From: Pseudoneurospora amorphoporcata
Taxonomy: Eukaryota > Ascomycota > Sordariomycetes > Sordariales > Sordariaceae
NCBI GenBank assembly: GCA_033297205.1
Contig: MU859077.1
Coordinates: 1-64,000, forward strand
Reading direction: 5' to 3'
DNA: 64,000 nt
The notes beneath the pieces were generated by a model. It was not told where the DNA came from, did no database searches, and worked only from the letters and a program-made list of their open reading frames with translations. A program made the position numbers and the translations under genes. Below are positions 45,389-58,406 of this stretch, piece after piece (position 1 is the stretch's first letter; the number at the start of each line of letters is the position of its first letter).

Positions 45389-47152
45389 TTAGATGACATA
45401 CTAGAGGATATTAAAGTCAGTCTTGTTGTCTTTCCGAAGTGTAAGCAGGGTAGCGGACAGGGAAAGGCTCACCGGAATGAAGAGATAAGGCACCCTCCTC
45501 TCATACTCCCTCCAAGAATCACCATACTTCTCGCGGCAGCGAGTAATGTCACGCCACGCGCGGTGAGCAATCATGCAGCAAAAGAAGACGGGGTAGAACC
45601 ACGGGAAGGGGCTGCTGAAGCCGGTGATCAAACCCCAGCAGATAGCAAAGTAGGCATCGCAGGTATAGTGCACCTTGCGGGCGAGGCCGTACCAGCCGTC
45701 CACCAGGATGCTGTCGCCCGTCTCAGTCTCGATCTTTTGGGGGTTCTTGACTGTCTGCCACGGCAGCTGGGGGAAGGTCTTGCGGGTGAGCATCTTGCCG
45801 CGCTCCTGGGCGCGGAACCGGTTCTTCTGGCTGTTGCACGTGTCCCAGACCCAGTAGACGAACAGGTACGAGATGTAGAGACCGGCCAAGGCAAAGCGGT
45901 TCCACCGGTACTCGTCCGGGTGGTGGTTGGCCAGGAAGATGGTGCAGTGGCAGTAGGAGAGGGGAACGCCGGCCAGGTTCCAGAAGATCAGCATGAAGCC
46001 CCACTTCTCGTAGTACATGTCCCAAGTGGTCACGATCAGCTCCTCGCCCTTGGAGCACGCGTTGGCGTACAGGTAGTGCGCAAGCACCAGGAAGCCGACC
46101 TCGCCCGAGACGTAGCCGTAACGGTCCCACTGGCGGGCGGCGGCGCCTAGGGAGAGCAGCAGCAAAATGTACCACGGCAGGCGCACCTCGAAGAACATCT
46201 TGAAGTCGAGCACGCCGAACATGCGCGGGTTGAGCTCGGCGCCCATGAAGAAGTCGTAGATGTGGTGGCCCGTCATGCGGTGGGTGGCGCCGCGAACGAA
46301 AGCCGAGATGTAGGCGATGATGCTGACGATGAAGCCCGAGATGATGGCGACCGAGAGCAAGGGGCCGAACTCGTCGATAATCTGGTACAGGGGGAAGATG
46401 CCGGTGAAGTGCAGAAGGCCGGCGATGGCGAAGGTCACGTAGAAGGAGACGTAGGCCGAGCAGTGGTACTTGAGCATTTTGCCGCCCTCATGGGGGAGAG
46501 GCTTGCCGTAGGCGGTGACGCCGGGCATGAGGCAGTAGAAGGCGCCCTCGAAGATGAGGAAGGTCCAGTACCACAGCCACGCTTTGGCGTGGGGGAAGGC
46601 CTTGGTGTAGACGAGGTCGAACAGGTGGGCGGCAAAGTCACCCCAGCTCTGGCCGGGCTCGCGGCTGGGAATACCGCCGTTATATTGGGTCGCGCCAATC
46701 CACATGTACCACATGAGCATGGGGAAGAAGATCATCATGGCGCCGGTGCCATACGAACCGCCGAACTCGAAGTGGCCCGAGGTGTCGACCTTGGGGTCCA
46801 TGCCGGGCTTCCAGCCGTCGATGAGCTTCTCCTCCCTGGGCTTGCCATCGAGGCTGCTGCGGCTGGTGCTGGTGCTGGCGTTTCGGTTCAGCAGAGGGGC
46901 GTTCTCGATGTCGGGCTCCTCCGAGGAGGTGTAGGGCGGTGTGGGCTGCATCGTTTTCTCTGCCTCGTCGAGGTGCTCGTAGAACTTGCCGGTGGTCTTC
47001 AAGTTGCGCTTGCGGAGGGTACCGTTTTTGGCCTTGCTCGTCGTTTTCGTCACGACCTTCTCGGTGGCCGAGGCGCTGGATTCCCCGTCGGAAGACTCTG
47101 GGACCTGGGACTTGCTGCGACGAGTGTTGCGGCGTACAGGGGTCTCCACCAT
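45389..47152 (-). CDS. ERG4: Delta(24(24(1)))-sterol reductase Erg4
   Basis: Erg4 is the last enzyme of ergosterol synthesis, reducing the C24(28) double bond with NADPH in the ER membrane. Two exons join in frame (47152-45473 and 45400-45389) to give 563 residues; the second exon encodes only YVI and the stop, restoring the family ending FIPYVI. The first ~120 residues are cytosolic and polar. About eight to nine membrane segments follow, with FEFGGSYGTGAMMIFFPMLM, LNPRMFGVLDFKMFFEVR and the reductase signatures LLVDGWYGLARKVHYT-like (ILVDGWYGLARKVHYTCD) and HRAWRDITRCREKYG. The frame stays open upstream to 47515 but has no further ATG, and an acceptor-like TTTCAG just before the start suggests a 5'-leader intron. 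Azoles do not target this step. Confidence 0.95.
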
Positions 47153-48940
47153 GCCCTGAAAGAGCTCCTTCTTTCTGTCATGGAAATTCGATGTCAGCAA
47201 TCCGCGCTTGCCTCGAGGGGCGGCCTCGCAAGGCCCTGATAGTAGTAGGGAAAGTGGTGTTGTTGGGAAAGTGACATGGTGGGCCCATCGGGAGATGCGG
47301 GAAAGTGTGTTTCCGGAGTCTGCACCACTGCACCCGGCAGCGGACTTTGGGATGAAATCTCCAACTGTTTCCAAGACCCTTGTGCAGTGTCCGTCAAATG
47401 CGCCCCTGAGATCTGGATGCGCGCCTTGACCTCCCTGCGCCCGCCATCTTCCAGCACAGACTGCAAGTCGCCTCTCTGGGCGCAGATGCCAACAAGAGTT
47501 GGGATGAACTCCCACGCCAAGGTATTGGATGTTTGCTACATGTCAAGAAACGCGCGGGTTTGGGATTTGGATGAAGGGGGTTTGTTTACACGTACCGTGG
47601 AGTTTGCCGTAGCGAGTACCTTGACGAGGCTGACGATGACATTGTGAAAAAGAGAAAAAGGGGGGTTCTGGCGCACCACCCAACAATGATGGTAGGTCGT
47701 CTTTATATGAAAATGATCGGACTCGGACTAAAAAGAGCTGGCGCCTAAAACCACGGGCGGTGAGAAGCAATCCAACAGAAAAACCAAAGCCCACCTGGAT
47801 AACCCGATAACAGAACGCAATGGGGATGGGGGAAAAAGGACGGAAAAGACAGGCCAAGAGGTGCATAAGATGGAATACGCGTATCCGAACCTTGGCGCGA
47901 ACACCCGTGAAAGAGAGGCAATCTTACTGGATGTCCAAGCAGAGTTGGTAAGCTGGGAGGGTGTGACACTATCACCAACAATCTCCCTCGGGATGTGATG
48001 AACAGAGGAAGGAGATGGTGATGTGAGGCAGAGGCACACAGAAGGACACAAGAAACGAAAGGCGGAAGAGTTCGTCAAGACAAGACGGAAGAACCCCTGT
48101 TGTCCTGGGCTTGCTGTCAAAATGCATCCACTGCCGAGACCCGATACAGTACGGTATCATCGACTCGGATATCCACCAGGACCACCACTGATCCAGGATC
48201 CAGAGGGTACCTACAGAGAGACACAAGCACCACCATCTGGCAGAGTTATCGGGAGCCACGATGCAAGGGGATCAGACATAAACATTCCAGCCAGTGAGCA
48301 TTCGTTTTGTGCCATATTCGGTGGAATCGGGCTAGCGTCTCGGGATTCTGGGTTGATTGGCCACAGCCTGGCTTGTGCCGGCATCTTCCCCTGATTCCTC
48401 TCGTTGCGAGACCGAGAATGGCGGGGACTTTTGCTTCCCTGACAACGGGAGCCCACGGAGTGCGAACATGCAGACTGTCGGAGTCCGAGGACATTGCTAA
48501 CATGACTTGTCGGGTCATCATATCCAAATCTTCAACCCTTCAGACGCTCATTTTTCGCCATTCAGAAGTCTGGCTTGTTCTTGGCAAGTCGATCATGCAT
48601 ACCCCTATTTGGTCGGCCGAACCCCGGGGATCGACAACACAACAACAACAACAACACCAGTCGTGCTGTGCGCTTGATCCTCTTGGTCGGCTGACAACCT
48701 TCAAAGTGTCGGTGATTGGATTCGCTATACTCCAGCTGAATTCACCACGCATTCGGTTATGGGTTTCAACCCTATCCGCTTCGACGGTAGTCGGCAAGCT
48801 CAGCGCGTAGTGAAATTACAGTCAGCCAACTCCGAACTATCGATAGCAAAACAAAACCAACACTTGACCCAGAATCACCCGAGCAACGGCAGTCCTTCCC
48901 TTCCTCTCTGACCATGCTCACCCTCATCAAACGCCCCATC
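47153..48940. other. Long Erg4 upstream region
   Basis: About 1.8 kb upstream of Erg4 with several overlapping frames (longest about 167 codons at 48307-48810, plus strand) but no domain and no convincing splice structure. It contains an AAC/CAA triplet run at about 48633-48657. It probably holds the Erg4 promoter and leader, the leader perhaps with an intron. Confidence 0.4.
48633..48657 (+). repeat. AAC/CAA trinucleotide run
   Basis: Seven or so ACA/CAA units lie in non-coding DNA upstream of Erg4. Triplet microsatellites of this type are very common in Neurospora-like genomes. Confidence 0.85.
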
Positions 48941-49620
48941 CTAATACCCATCCTCAAGCGGCAACACAAAAGTCGAAGCTATCAGCCCAGCCACACACGC
49001 CGTCGAAATCAGTGCCCCAGATATGCAAAGATGCACCCAATCGGTACCCAGGGATCTGGTTAGACAGATCATCGCCATGACAGAGATAGGCCTATGCGAG
49101 CAAGCGCTCGCCAGTTTAGCGAGCGAATATGTTAGTTAGCCTTTGTTCTGCCTCTTTACCCCATACCCTGCAAACAACAAGGGGGGTACATGGCGAGCAT
49201 CCATCCCCTTCTCCATCTTCCTTTCTAAACAACCCTTTCGTTACCCGGGTAACCACCACCACATCCCGTTTGTCCACATACCATCATCACCACCATCGTC
49301 ATCCCCCGCGCCTGCTCATCATCACAACTACCGAAAGAGGAAAAGAAAATGGAAGAAACAGCAAATCACCCGCCACCCCTTCCATCCCCACAACAGCCCC
49401 AACACCTTCCACCCTTCCTTTTCCTTCACGTGTTTTCCTTTCCTTGTTTCTCCTTCTCGACGAGTCCCTCAAATTATCATTCCTTAGGCGAGACTTACCG
49501 GCAATAAAAGCTGCTAGAGCGGCGATATACACGCTTCGTAGGTGTCACGTTGAATATCTCCCGCATTTGTGAAGGCAATCTTGCTGAATGGGAAAGGTGT
49601 TCTGGATGGAAAGATGGCAT
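48941..49620 (-). CDS. Possible small two-exon gene, product unknown
   Basis: This is a speculative gene. A 50-codon open frame at 49091-48941 follows a good acceptor (GCATAG), has a strong branch-like CTAACTAAC about 50 bases upstream, and encodes a hydrophobic peptide (SGALISTACVAGLIASTFV) ending LEDGY. An upstream ATG frame at 49620-49499 ends in a consensus donor (GTAAGT), and the two join in phase to give 90 residues. The intron would be 407 nt, longer than most here. I recognise no family, and a one-in-three chance of phase match is weak support. It sits between the CDC-7 3' end and the Erg4 upstream region, where no other gene is seen. Confidence 0.18.
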
Positions 49621-50099
49621 CGAACAGGATACGAACTTGCCACTGACACTGAGAGAAAGATGTCATCACCCATCCCGTCATCCCCTTCGTCACTGTGCAT
49701 ATGACATCTGCCATGCTTAAACGCTTTACATACATACCTATGCGCAAGCAGCAAGATGCAAAACGCTGGGAACGTCCCTGCATCTATATATTGTACATAG
49801 GCACGAATACATATGCACAGACGTGGGTAGACATCCCGTCTTAAATCGAATGGTCTTTTTGAAATGTCGAGCTATCTATCTAGCTTCCACGATGGTATTT
49901 CTACTGGACCTATGTACCTCCCCAACTACAAATACTTCTCCTTCCTGTCAACAACCCCCCAGTGATCATATCATGAATGAAGTAGCTTTCATGGCTCGTA
50001 TAACAACATCCTATACCATAAAAATGAGCGAGAAACGCCTTCATCCCCCTTGTCATTTTGGTCATGTCTATTGTCTCTTCTTTGATCCATAACGCTATC

Positions 50100-50615
50100 T
50101 TATCTTCTTCTTCGATTGTCATTTCTAACCGCCGCCGTTGAAGCAGAAGTAGAAGTAGGAGCAGGATACGAATTCGTCCGAAGACCAGACAACAATAATC
50201 CCCGTCTTCTGGTTTGTCTACTATGCCGAAGATCATCAGTAACTCCGTCACCACCACCACCACTGATGATACTTGCACCAGAAGAGGAACTAGGTCGGGC
50301 AATAATACCCTCCTTGTTACCCCCGGCACCAGAGCCAGAAACGACATTACCACCACTAGCAGCACTCTTTCTTCCACAAGCACTAAGCGGGACTTCCCCC
50401 TTTCCACCCATAATCCTCCCACCGCCGCTACTGGTAGTGGTAGTGGTGGGTGTACTCGGCGCCGTAGACGACGAAGTAGAAGCAGACGCTCCTGCCTCGC
50501 TTTCAGCCCCCCTCGCACTACCAGGACGCACCAGCAGCGTTTCGGAATCACCAGGCCCAGCGCTAGCGCCAGCACCGCCAGTCCGCCTATTATTCGGCAA
50601 CAGAGGATGGCCGTC
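50100..50615 (-). other. In-frame open extension directly behind the CDC-7 stop codon
   Basis: After the TAG at 50616-50618 the same frame continues open for 171 codons to a stop at 50100-50102. The predicted peptide is rich in Ser, Gly, Thr, Ala and Pro and basic at the end, like the CDC-7 tail before the stop. Two plus-strand frames are also open here, so composition alone can explain it. I mark it as non-coding flank with a possible extension, not as a gene. Confidence 0.4.
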
Positions 50616-53600
50616 CTACGACCACCTCATATCCGAACTAGGCGCTCGACTTCTGCGCTTAGCGTTTCCTGCGGCGGCGGCGCCCGCGCTACCACCACCA
50701 CGGTCACCACCGCCACTCATACCCGTGACGGAGAACGATGACTCCCTACTCGCTCCGTAGCTGCGTGAGAAACCATTGCCATCACCACCACCACCGCCAC
50801 TACCTCCTTGAAAACTACTAGACAAGCTCACCGCGCTCCCCGTCGGCGAGACAGAGTACAGCCCTCCTCCCCCTCCTCCCCCTCCTAGCATCCTCGCCTC
50901 GGGACCGGCGACCGATGACCCGGATCTTATCCGCCCGGCGAAGTTTTCTTTATGGTGGTTACTCAGCGAGCTATCACATCTTTCCCGCTCACGCATCTCG
51001 GCGCGACTGCTCGCTATGCCTGAAATACCTATGGCTATGCCCATTCCCGTAGCTGAGACCGCCCCGGGCGCCGTGGCGGCAGAGGATAGACTCGGTCTAG
51101 GAGAACTATACTGCGTCATGGACATGCGGGGCAGTCGCATTCTTGAGGGCGTCCCTATGCCGCCGCCGGCCGAACCCATGGATGAGGACGACGAAGTGGT
51201 GCCCGCTGAGGTGTCTTGGCTGACTCGGCGAGGGATGTTGATCAGCGGGACGCCGCCGTCGCGGCTGTGCGGCCGGAACATGCCTTCGCGCTCCTGGGTT
51301 AGGGAGATTCCGGAGCGCCTAGGCGTTGATGCTACTTCGATGTATGCGGCCGAAGACGATTGCGAGGCTCGATGGCCGTGCGTTGGTGTGGGTGGCATGG
51401 ACATGCTGGCGTGTAGGCCTGGTGGTGTATAACTAGTATTGCGCCGAGGGCCCGACCGCGAGCGTGGTCCAGAATTCAGGTTGTTGAGCGGATTCGGCGG
51501 GTTAACATTGACAGAAGGGCCAGCGCCCATGTTTAGTGCGCCCAAGGCTGTTGCATCGTGCTGTAGGTCGATGTCGATATGGCTTCTAACGATTTCCGAT
51601 GCCAAGTTGCGCACCAGTACTGCCGGATCCTTATCTGCCAGTATTTGTATATCGTCAAAGAGAACACGCAGAGCACGGCCCGCGGTCGAAGTGGCCAGGG
51701 TTGCCATGGGTGTGTTGTTGGCTTCGCAACCGTCCATGATACTGCGGACGAGACGGAGCAAGTTGAGGCGCACAACGGCCTTCTTGTGGCTCAGTTTCTG
51801 AGCGATGCCGGCATACATCTCGGCTTTGGCAAGCGATGCCGCCACGGAAGGACTCAGTCGCACAAGCTTAAGAAGCGGTTCGAGAAGGTTGGCGTCGAAA
51901 GCATTTGCTTTGTTGGTGTTGAAGCAAGACGTGATTGCCGCGGTAAAGTTGCCTTCGAGCAAGTGGTGTTCGACCTTGGCCGTCTCCTTTTCTAGCCAGA
52001 CAAAGATAGCATCCAGCGCGGTGACTTGCCAATACTGATCTGCCAAGAGTGAAACATAAAACTCCAGCCCATTGTTCTGCCACAGGTATCTTCTTCCCTT
52101 GCTACCCGAATGCGCCATGTCGCAGAGAATAGGGAGGACAAATTCCTTTGGCGGGCGATCAGTCTTCATGATCTTCAGCAATAGTGGAATGATACCATTG
52201 CTGGCAGCGTATTCTTGACGCTCTTTGCTGAGTCGGCATAGGTTGAACATAGTGTTGAGTACTTGGTTGGAAATCTCGCGGAAATGCTGCTGCCCCCTTT
52301 TCATTGAGTTGCTCAAAACGTCGATCAAGTAATCAATCGCGTCAGCGGAATGTAATGATTCCAATGTTGTTGACAGCATGGACAGGTTCTTGATGAACTT
52401 AAGCATAGTGATTTGGTGAGCAGGTGTCATCCGCCTGAGGTCCTTCAGGACAGCTATATGGGTACTTGTTAGCAGTTGACTCGGCATAATAACCAGCAAT
52501 GAGTACATACTTTTGAGAACAAAGCGTTCGGAAACAACTTCCTTCACATAGTTCTCAGCTTGCGAGAAGAGATAGAAGATATTGACGATGCGAGCTTCAA
52601 TTAGCTCGGACAGCTCATCCCTGTCATCTTCATCCAAGACCTTGTGCAGCACTGCAGCCAATGGATCCAAGATCTTGCTCCGCGAGAATATGCGGCAGAA
52701 GTCATTCTTTGGGGTCGGGCCCTATAGGGATGGACAATTAGCACGATCTCTTGACATCAAGACAGGTGTTCAAGAATAGGACTTACCTGAAGCTCAAAAA
52801 CGTTCCAAATGCCATTCACACCGATAAGAACAAGGTCTGGCGACATGTCATAGTCTTCATCTAGGAACTCTACCAAGACATTGAGACCTCCTGCACTGAC
52901 AAACATCTGCAGGGTCAAGGTAGAAGTTTGGTACATCTGCCGAACAAAGGCCGCAGCCTCCAGGCGGATTTCGTTCGAATACTGCCGAGCAGCGAACTTG
53001 GTGATGATGGGGATACCGCCAACGAAACACAAGTTCTCTTGCAGCTCGACGTCATCCAAGATAATCTACTTTCAGTCAGTATCCAGACAGTCGTAGCTTT
53101 CCAAATATGAACAACACCGATATGGGTACCTACCGCATTGACGATCTTCAGCAGCTGCAAGATCATATGCTGACGGCTCTTCACCGTGCAGGGTTCCAAG
53201 ATCTCCAGGATCGGCAGCAGCCCGTGTGCACTGATGATGAGATCCTTGACCTCAGTGTTTTCCCACAGTAGGGCGAGCTGTAACCACATAGACCTGTCAG
53301 CAACTTCCGTACCGAAATTTCACACGAAAGGAGAAATTTACCAAGTCTTCGGCCAAATCAGCAAGTATGTCCTCAGCCTCCGTCGGCTTCAAAGACTTCA
53401 CCCTTTCTTCCACCTTCTCAGCCAACCTAGCATGTCTATCACGAGCAATATTGGCCTCGAGATCCATCTCATCCCAACCTGGGTCCATCATGGCAAAGGG
53501 ATCATCTTCGTCTTCATCGTCCCCAAGCCAAGAGTTGTTCGACAGCTTGGAAAGGAGCATAAGTTGATGTTGACCATCCTCCAATCCCTCCTCGCTCTTG

Positions 53601-56265
53601 GGAGGTTTCGTGAGGCTTTCCGGCTCGGCCCCGAAAATGTCGGAAAAGTCCTCATCACCCTCGTCTTCCGCAAACTTTGTGATCTCCACTGTCGTCCTTG
53701 TCCTTCTGACGGCGGGCTGCTCAGGAGCTGACGGTGGCCGCGCGGAAGCCGACTGTCTCCGCATGCTGCTGCCATTGACAGGTGATGCCGTAGAGCGCGG
53801 TAGACTGGTGAGGTCCGAAGGGTGAAACAGTTGTGGGGCGTCCTGGAAAAACAAAACGATCAGCAAATTGGCGACAGGGATCAGGAGACAAAAGATGACG
53901 GGAGAAGATTTTTACCTTGACGGCAGCATTAAGCCGGCTATTGAACACCGAGTCCGTATCACCAAAGAGATCAGAGTAATCCTCGGTAGACTGCTCACGA
54001 TAAATTGATTCAGGACGGGGCGGTAGTTCAAACTTGTTGCCGAACTGCGTCCTCACCGGCGACTTGGTTTGTGAGGCGCTTGGGACCGTGGTTTTGCTGC
54101 TTCTTTGCCGCCTATGTCCTTGTTGAGAGGACTTTGAGTCGGATGCCCGCTCTGACCGTTTTGGCAAGGGACGAATTGTCTGCTCAAAATCTCCGCCAAA
54201 GTCTTCGTCCCAATTTTCAGTGTCTTCTCGCGAACTGTCAATGGACGCAAACGCTTTAAGCCGATCGCTGGAAAGAAGCCCTCCAAAATTGTCCTGCCCT
54301 TTGATGTGAGGGAGGTGGAGCGCACTAGGTGAAATTGCAGTGGCAAAATCATTGTCCCAGTTATCATCATCTGTTTACCATCGGTCAGCGACACTTGTTC
54401 AAGTTTTGTGTTAATGAAACTCACCAGCTTCTACCGCAGGAGACCTAAAGGCCTCTGCACTTGGTTTAGGCTTCGCTTGCTGCTGCGGAGGTACTTTCGT
54501 CGAGATGGAAAGGTTTGGACGATGCTGGCCAGAAGCATTCCTATTCTGCGCGGAAGGATTTCCGTGGTCTGAGCCAATCGATGTTCTTGGGTTGGCTTCC
54601 GATGACTTGAGTGCCTTGTTCCATTGCTTGACTTCCTCAACGGCCTGACTAAAGTTTGACGGCGCTTTTGATATCGGCGCATCACTCCTCCGGCAGCCTT
54701 GAATCCACGAATGTCTCAAAAGCTTTTTTGCTGATACTCTGAGGTTGGGGTCCTTTTGAAAACATTGCATCAAAAAGTCACGAGCAGCCTAGTGCCATCG
54801 TCAGCATGCATATCTCACAAATTTTGAAAACACAGAGACTTACCGGCGAGACTCCTTCTGGAAGCGGCGGGTGGTCATCGTTAACAATAGCAAACAGAGC
54901 CGGCATCGCAGCCAGGTGATGATATGGAGGCTTTCCTTGCAGAAGCTCGATAACCGTACACCCAACGCTCCAAATATCCGAGGCAGAGGTAGCACCGGAC
55001 AACTGGATGATCTCGGGGGCCATCCAGTAGGGCGTCCCTACTACTTGTGCCTCCTTGTCTTGGCCTGTTAGGGTGCTGGTTGACACGCCAAAGTCTGCCA
55101 ACTTGACGGTGCCATCCTTGGTGGTCAAGATGTTGGCACCTTTGATATCTCGATGGATGACACCCTGGTCGTGCAGATACTGCAGCCCCTGGAGGACCTG
55201 GGTCATGTATACACCGACGAGATTTTCCGGGAACTTGCCGTAGGCTTTACATATCGAATGCAGCGAGCCATTTTCGCAGTATCTATCCAACTCGTGTTAG
55301 TGTCCTCAGTATTCCTTCATGGCCCAAGGAAGCCACTTACTCGAGGATGATATTCAAACAATCCGCCGATTTCACGAAGCCGATGTACTTGACGATATTG
55401 TCATGCTAGATGAAATTAGTATGTCTCTCCATCATGGTGATAGCCATTGTATACGCTTACATGAAGGTTTTTCAGGAGATCGATTTCGGCCTACGTACGC
55501 AATGTCAGCTAGAAGCAACTAGGAAATTTCTCAATAATAAGTCAGCCAACTCACCTCGATCATCCGCAGCTCGCTTTTTGGTACATCGACCAGCTTGATC
55601 TGTTTGACAGCCACGGCCTCGCCGGTTCCCCAGTTGAAGGCCTTGTAGACCGACCCAAAGGCTCCTTTTCCGATGCAATCACCGAGTCGCTAGACACCCA
55701 CGAATGTGGTCACAGGTCAGCCATGTCTGACAAAAAAATTGAATGTGTGATATCGTGTAATCTGATAAGTCGGGTCACTGTGGCCCCATGCCGGTGCTGC
55801 TGAACAAAGAAAATCAGACGACGCAAGCCACTGAGCATGCCGAGAGGTGCATATGTACCAAAACTATAGGTACGGGTCGGCCGCTTTGCCACGACTCTTC
55901 CGCCCTGAATAGAAAGCTCTAAAGCTTATCGACTCCAAGGCCCGGCTAGGACTTCAAACCCATTCAAACACAACATGTCATACAGGATTCATAGCAAAGC
56001 ACCCTTACGAACACACCAGGAAGAAACGAGAGGGAGGGAGGGAGAAAGGAAGGAAGGAAGTCAGGAAGGAAGAAGAAAAACGTACATAGTCCTTTAGGCC
56101 CGGATCCTGAACTGCCTTCTCTCGAGCATGGCCGCCAGCCTCCCGACGCGGTGTCCCCGGCATTTTGGTAGCCACGACTGCTGCTGCTGCTGCTGCCTTG
56201 CTGCCGTTCCCGCCATGGTACGAGCGACCTTCGGTAGAGGAGGAGCCTGGCGGGTTCGGCGCCAT
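50616..56265 (-). CDS. cdc-7: Septation-initiation-network kinase CDC-7/SepH
   Basis: This Ste20-like kinase heads the septation initiation network and acts at spindle poles and septa. Twelve exons join in frame: 56265-56086, 55689-55555, 55490-55461, 55405-55341, 55282-54844, 54788-54425, 54370-53916, 53842-53342, 53277-53134, 53065-52787, 52721-52511 and 52453-50616. They give 1546 residues, on the long side for the family. The kinase domain (about 61-325) has IGKGAFGSVYKA, VAVKQI (Lys89), VIHRDIKGANIL, LADFGVST and GTPYWMAPE. Acidic Trp/Asp motifs (DNWDNDF, ENWDEDFGGDFE) follow. Residues ~720-1190 form an armadillo-like helical repeat (HGLLPILEIL, GGLNVLVEFLDEDYDM). The tail is Ser/Gly/Arg-rich low complexity and ends DMRWS at a TAG. 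The same frame stays open beyond the stop. Confidence 0.94.
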
Positions 56266-58406
56266 GCCTGTGGCCCCGGTCCGGAAGGCTTTACCGATCC
56301 AGTCAAAGATTCGCCCCACTTTTGATTATGTACCCTCTCTCCACAGAGGTTTAATTGTATGTTATGTTCCGAAGTTTTGGGTCTGCCCGTCGTCGATGGG
56401 CAGGTATGTGTAGACGAAGGGGCCCGAGGGCCTGAGAGACTCTGTTGAGAGAGCCAAAGCTGGCGGGCTGGCTGGTTGGCTGGCTGTTCAAGGGTTCTTG
56501 CCGAGAGAGGTTATATAGGGTGGATATCGACGAGGTGGTAGCGTGCTGTATCCCATTCCCCAATCCTGGGGTCGAGAACGGAGGAGGGGTCCGCTTTCTA
56601 GTTGTTGATTCGCAATATGGAAACCTGGGGTGGTCGCCGGCCCCCAAGATGTACGTAGTAAAATGAAAGTGGGCGTCGTTCGGTATAGTGGGTGCCCCGC
56701 TACGGATGCGATGCCCGTGATGCGCCGGAAATCTCGATGCGAAAACAAGATCGGGCCCGTTCGTGTGGGGTATGGAATCGAAAGAATGTAGGAGAGCGCG
56801 ACAGGAAGAAGTCTGTGGAGTGGAAGCTGAAGACTCGGAGTATACAGCAATGTGTTTTGGCAAGTAGCGAGAATGCTTGCTCGATACGGCCGGCGTTTCG
56901 TCGGAATCGTGAATGTATTCTTTCGTTTCTGCGAGACTCGTGGGTAGACGTTGACAGCGTCGAAAAATAGACGGGAAAGGTATCGATACCTTATATGAAG
57001 GCGGCGAGAACAAGGCCGAAGGTTCAGCGGGACAAGGCGAAGATGGTGGTGCTAATGTTATTGCTGGCGCTCTGGAAGATCAAGTGTGGAGAAAAGCCAG
57101 GACAGGGAGCTCGCCGTTAGACGCCCGGATGCTGGGTGCTGGAGAGCCTGGATGATGCTGGATGCTTTTGTGTTTATTCAGGTGCTGTTTGTTGTCGTGA
57201 GATGGCGTACCGCGGGGTAAAAATAGAGACGGAGGTACCTCGATATCCTTGTTTCTTGACGACGAGTTCATCCGGAATACGTGAAAAAGAGAAAGAGCAG
57301 AGCAGAAAAAATAAGCTACCCCTGCGGCTGGCTGCAACAACTTGACCATTCACACATCCATCACAGCAGAAGGTGAAAATGTTGCAACTGAAGTGTTGCT
57401 ACTTGCTGCAGTAAAGCCCTGGATGTCTTGGACGCCTCGAGAAACGCTGCAACAGCTGAAAAGAGTGGATCAAGACAACATTTCGACGGGACGATCGAGT
57501 GGCATTACAGAAGCATCAAAAAAGAGACAACGTCGACCCATGCTTTCCACGCCAATGCGATGATACTCAAATTCACTTTCACCTGCTTCCGGCGGTAAAC
57601 AGTTCTATCCAGTCATACATACAGTGCATCTAATGCAGCTTCATAAAGGTTGCATGAAGTTTAGCAACAGACCAATTCCAACTTGCATACCTACAGCTGC
57701 TGTAGTGCGGAGGTACAGCTCCTACCTATAGACCATCCCCGACATGCCTCTTCTCGGTATATCTCATCAATATTCACCATTCCAGATTTTGACCGGTAGA
57801 GGAGCTTCATCCTTCATATCCCTCCCAAGAAAACAGAAAACGACCCCCTGATTTGTAGCACCGTCTGGCGTGATTGGTACGAGTAACCTCAAGTAATAAA
57901 AACATTGATCAATTATTTTTTGACCATCGTTAACCATTACGATTTATTACCGTAGCGTTCAACCGCTCCCAACCGCCTTGGTCTTTTTATTTTTCTTTTC
58001 CCTGGGTTCGTCGGAAGTCCTCGGCTTAGTACCTAGATATGTGCCGGGCATCATATAATACATTAACACAGCGTCGTCTCGACACTGCTCTCTTCCCTGG
58101 TCGCTCCCAGTCGTAGCATGTTTTTACCAAATTCCTCCTGCCAGGATACTTTTATTTTTACGTCAAGTGTGACGGAAGCAAAGGGACAAATCATGCTCAG
58201 TCATATGGTGATGTAAATAACGGATGAGTAATGAAAAACGAGACCCGAACAGACCATAACGCCGCTCGCCGTATGCGCCAAAAAAAGGAAGAAGAAAAAC
58301 AACCGGGAAGCAAATGTGCATCACTAACTGCACGAACAAGTTTGCTCTTGAGGGCAAATGCCATAAGTTCGAAACATCCGCACGGACACCGAACTAGACT
58401 CAGAGC
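56266..58406. other. CDC-7 upstream region and 3' flank of the unassigned low-complexity protein
   Basis: About 2.1 kb with no supported gene. The right end of CDC-7 exon 1 has a (GCT)n run coding for poly-Ala. Frames here (up to 220 codons, 56351-57013 minus) run in several directions and have no domain; the minus-strand ones could only be leader sequence. An AT-rich patch lies at about 57890-57960. Confidence 0.45.

Noticed and set aside
46262..47239. 325-codon plus-strand frame opposite Erg4
   Set aside because: It is antisense to a certain membrane enzyme and arises from GC-rich third positions.
47153..47515. In-frame upstream extension of Erg4
   Set aside because: The frame is open, but it has no ATG upstream of 47152 and the added residues do not resemble the family; an acceptor-like site just before the start suggests a 5'-leader intron.
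50116..50760. 214-codon plus-strand frame across the CDC-7 3' end
   Set aside because: It is Pro/Ser/Ala low complexity opposite the CDC-7 tail, with no domain and no start context.
56266..56319. In-frame upstream extension of CDC-7
   Set aside because: The extension begins at GTG; 56265 is the first ATG in this frame and gives a good N-terminus.
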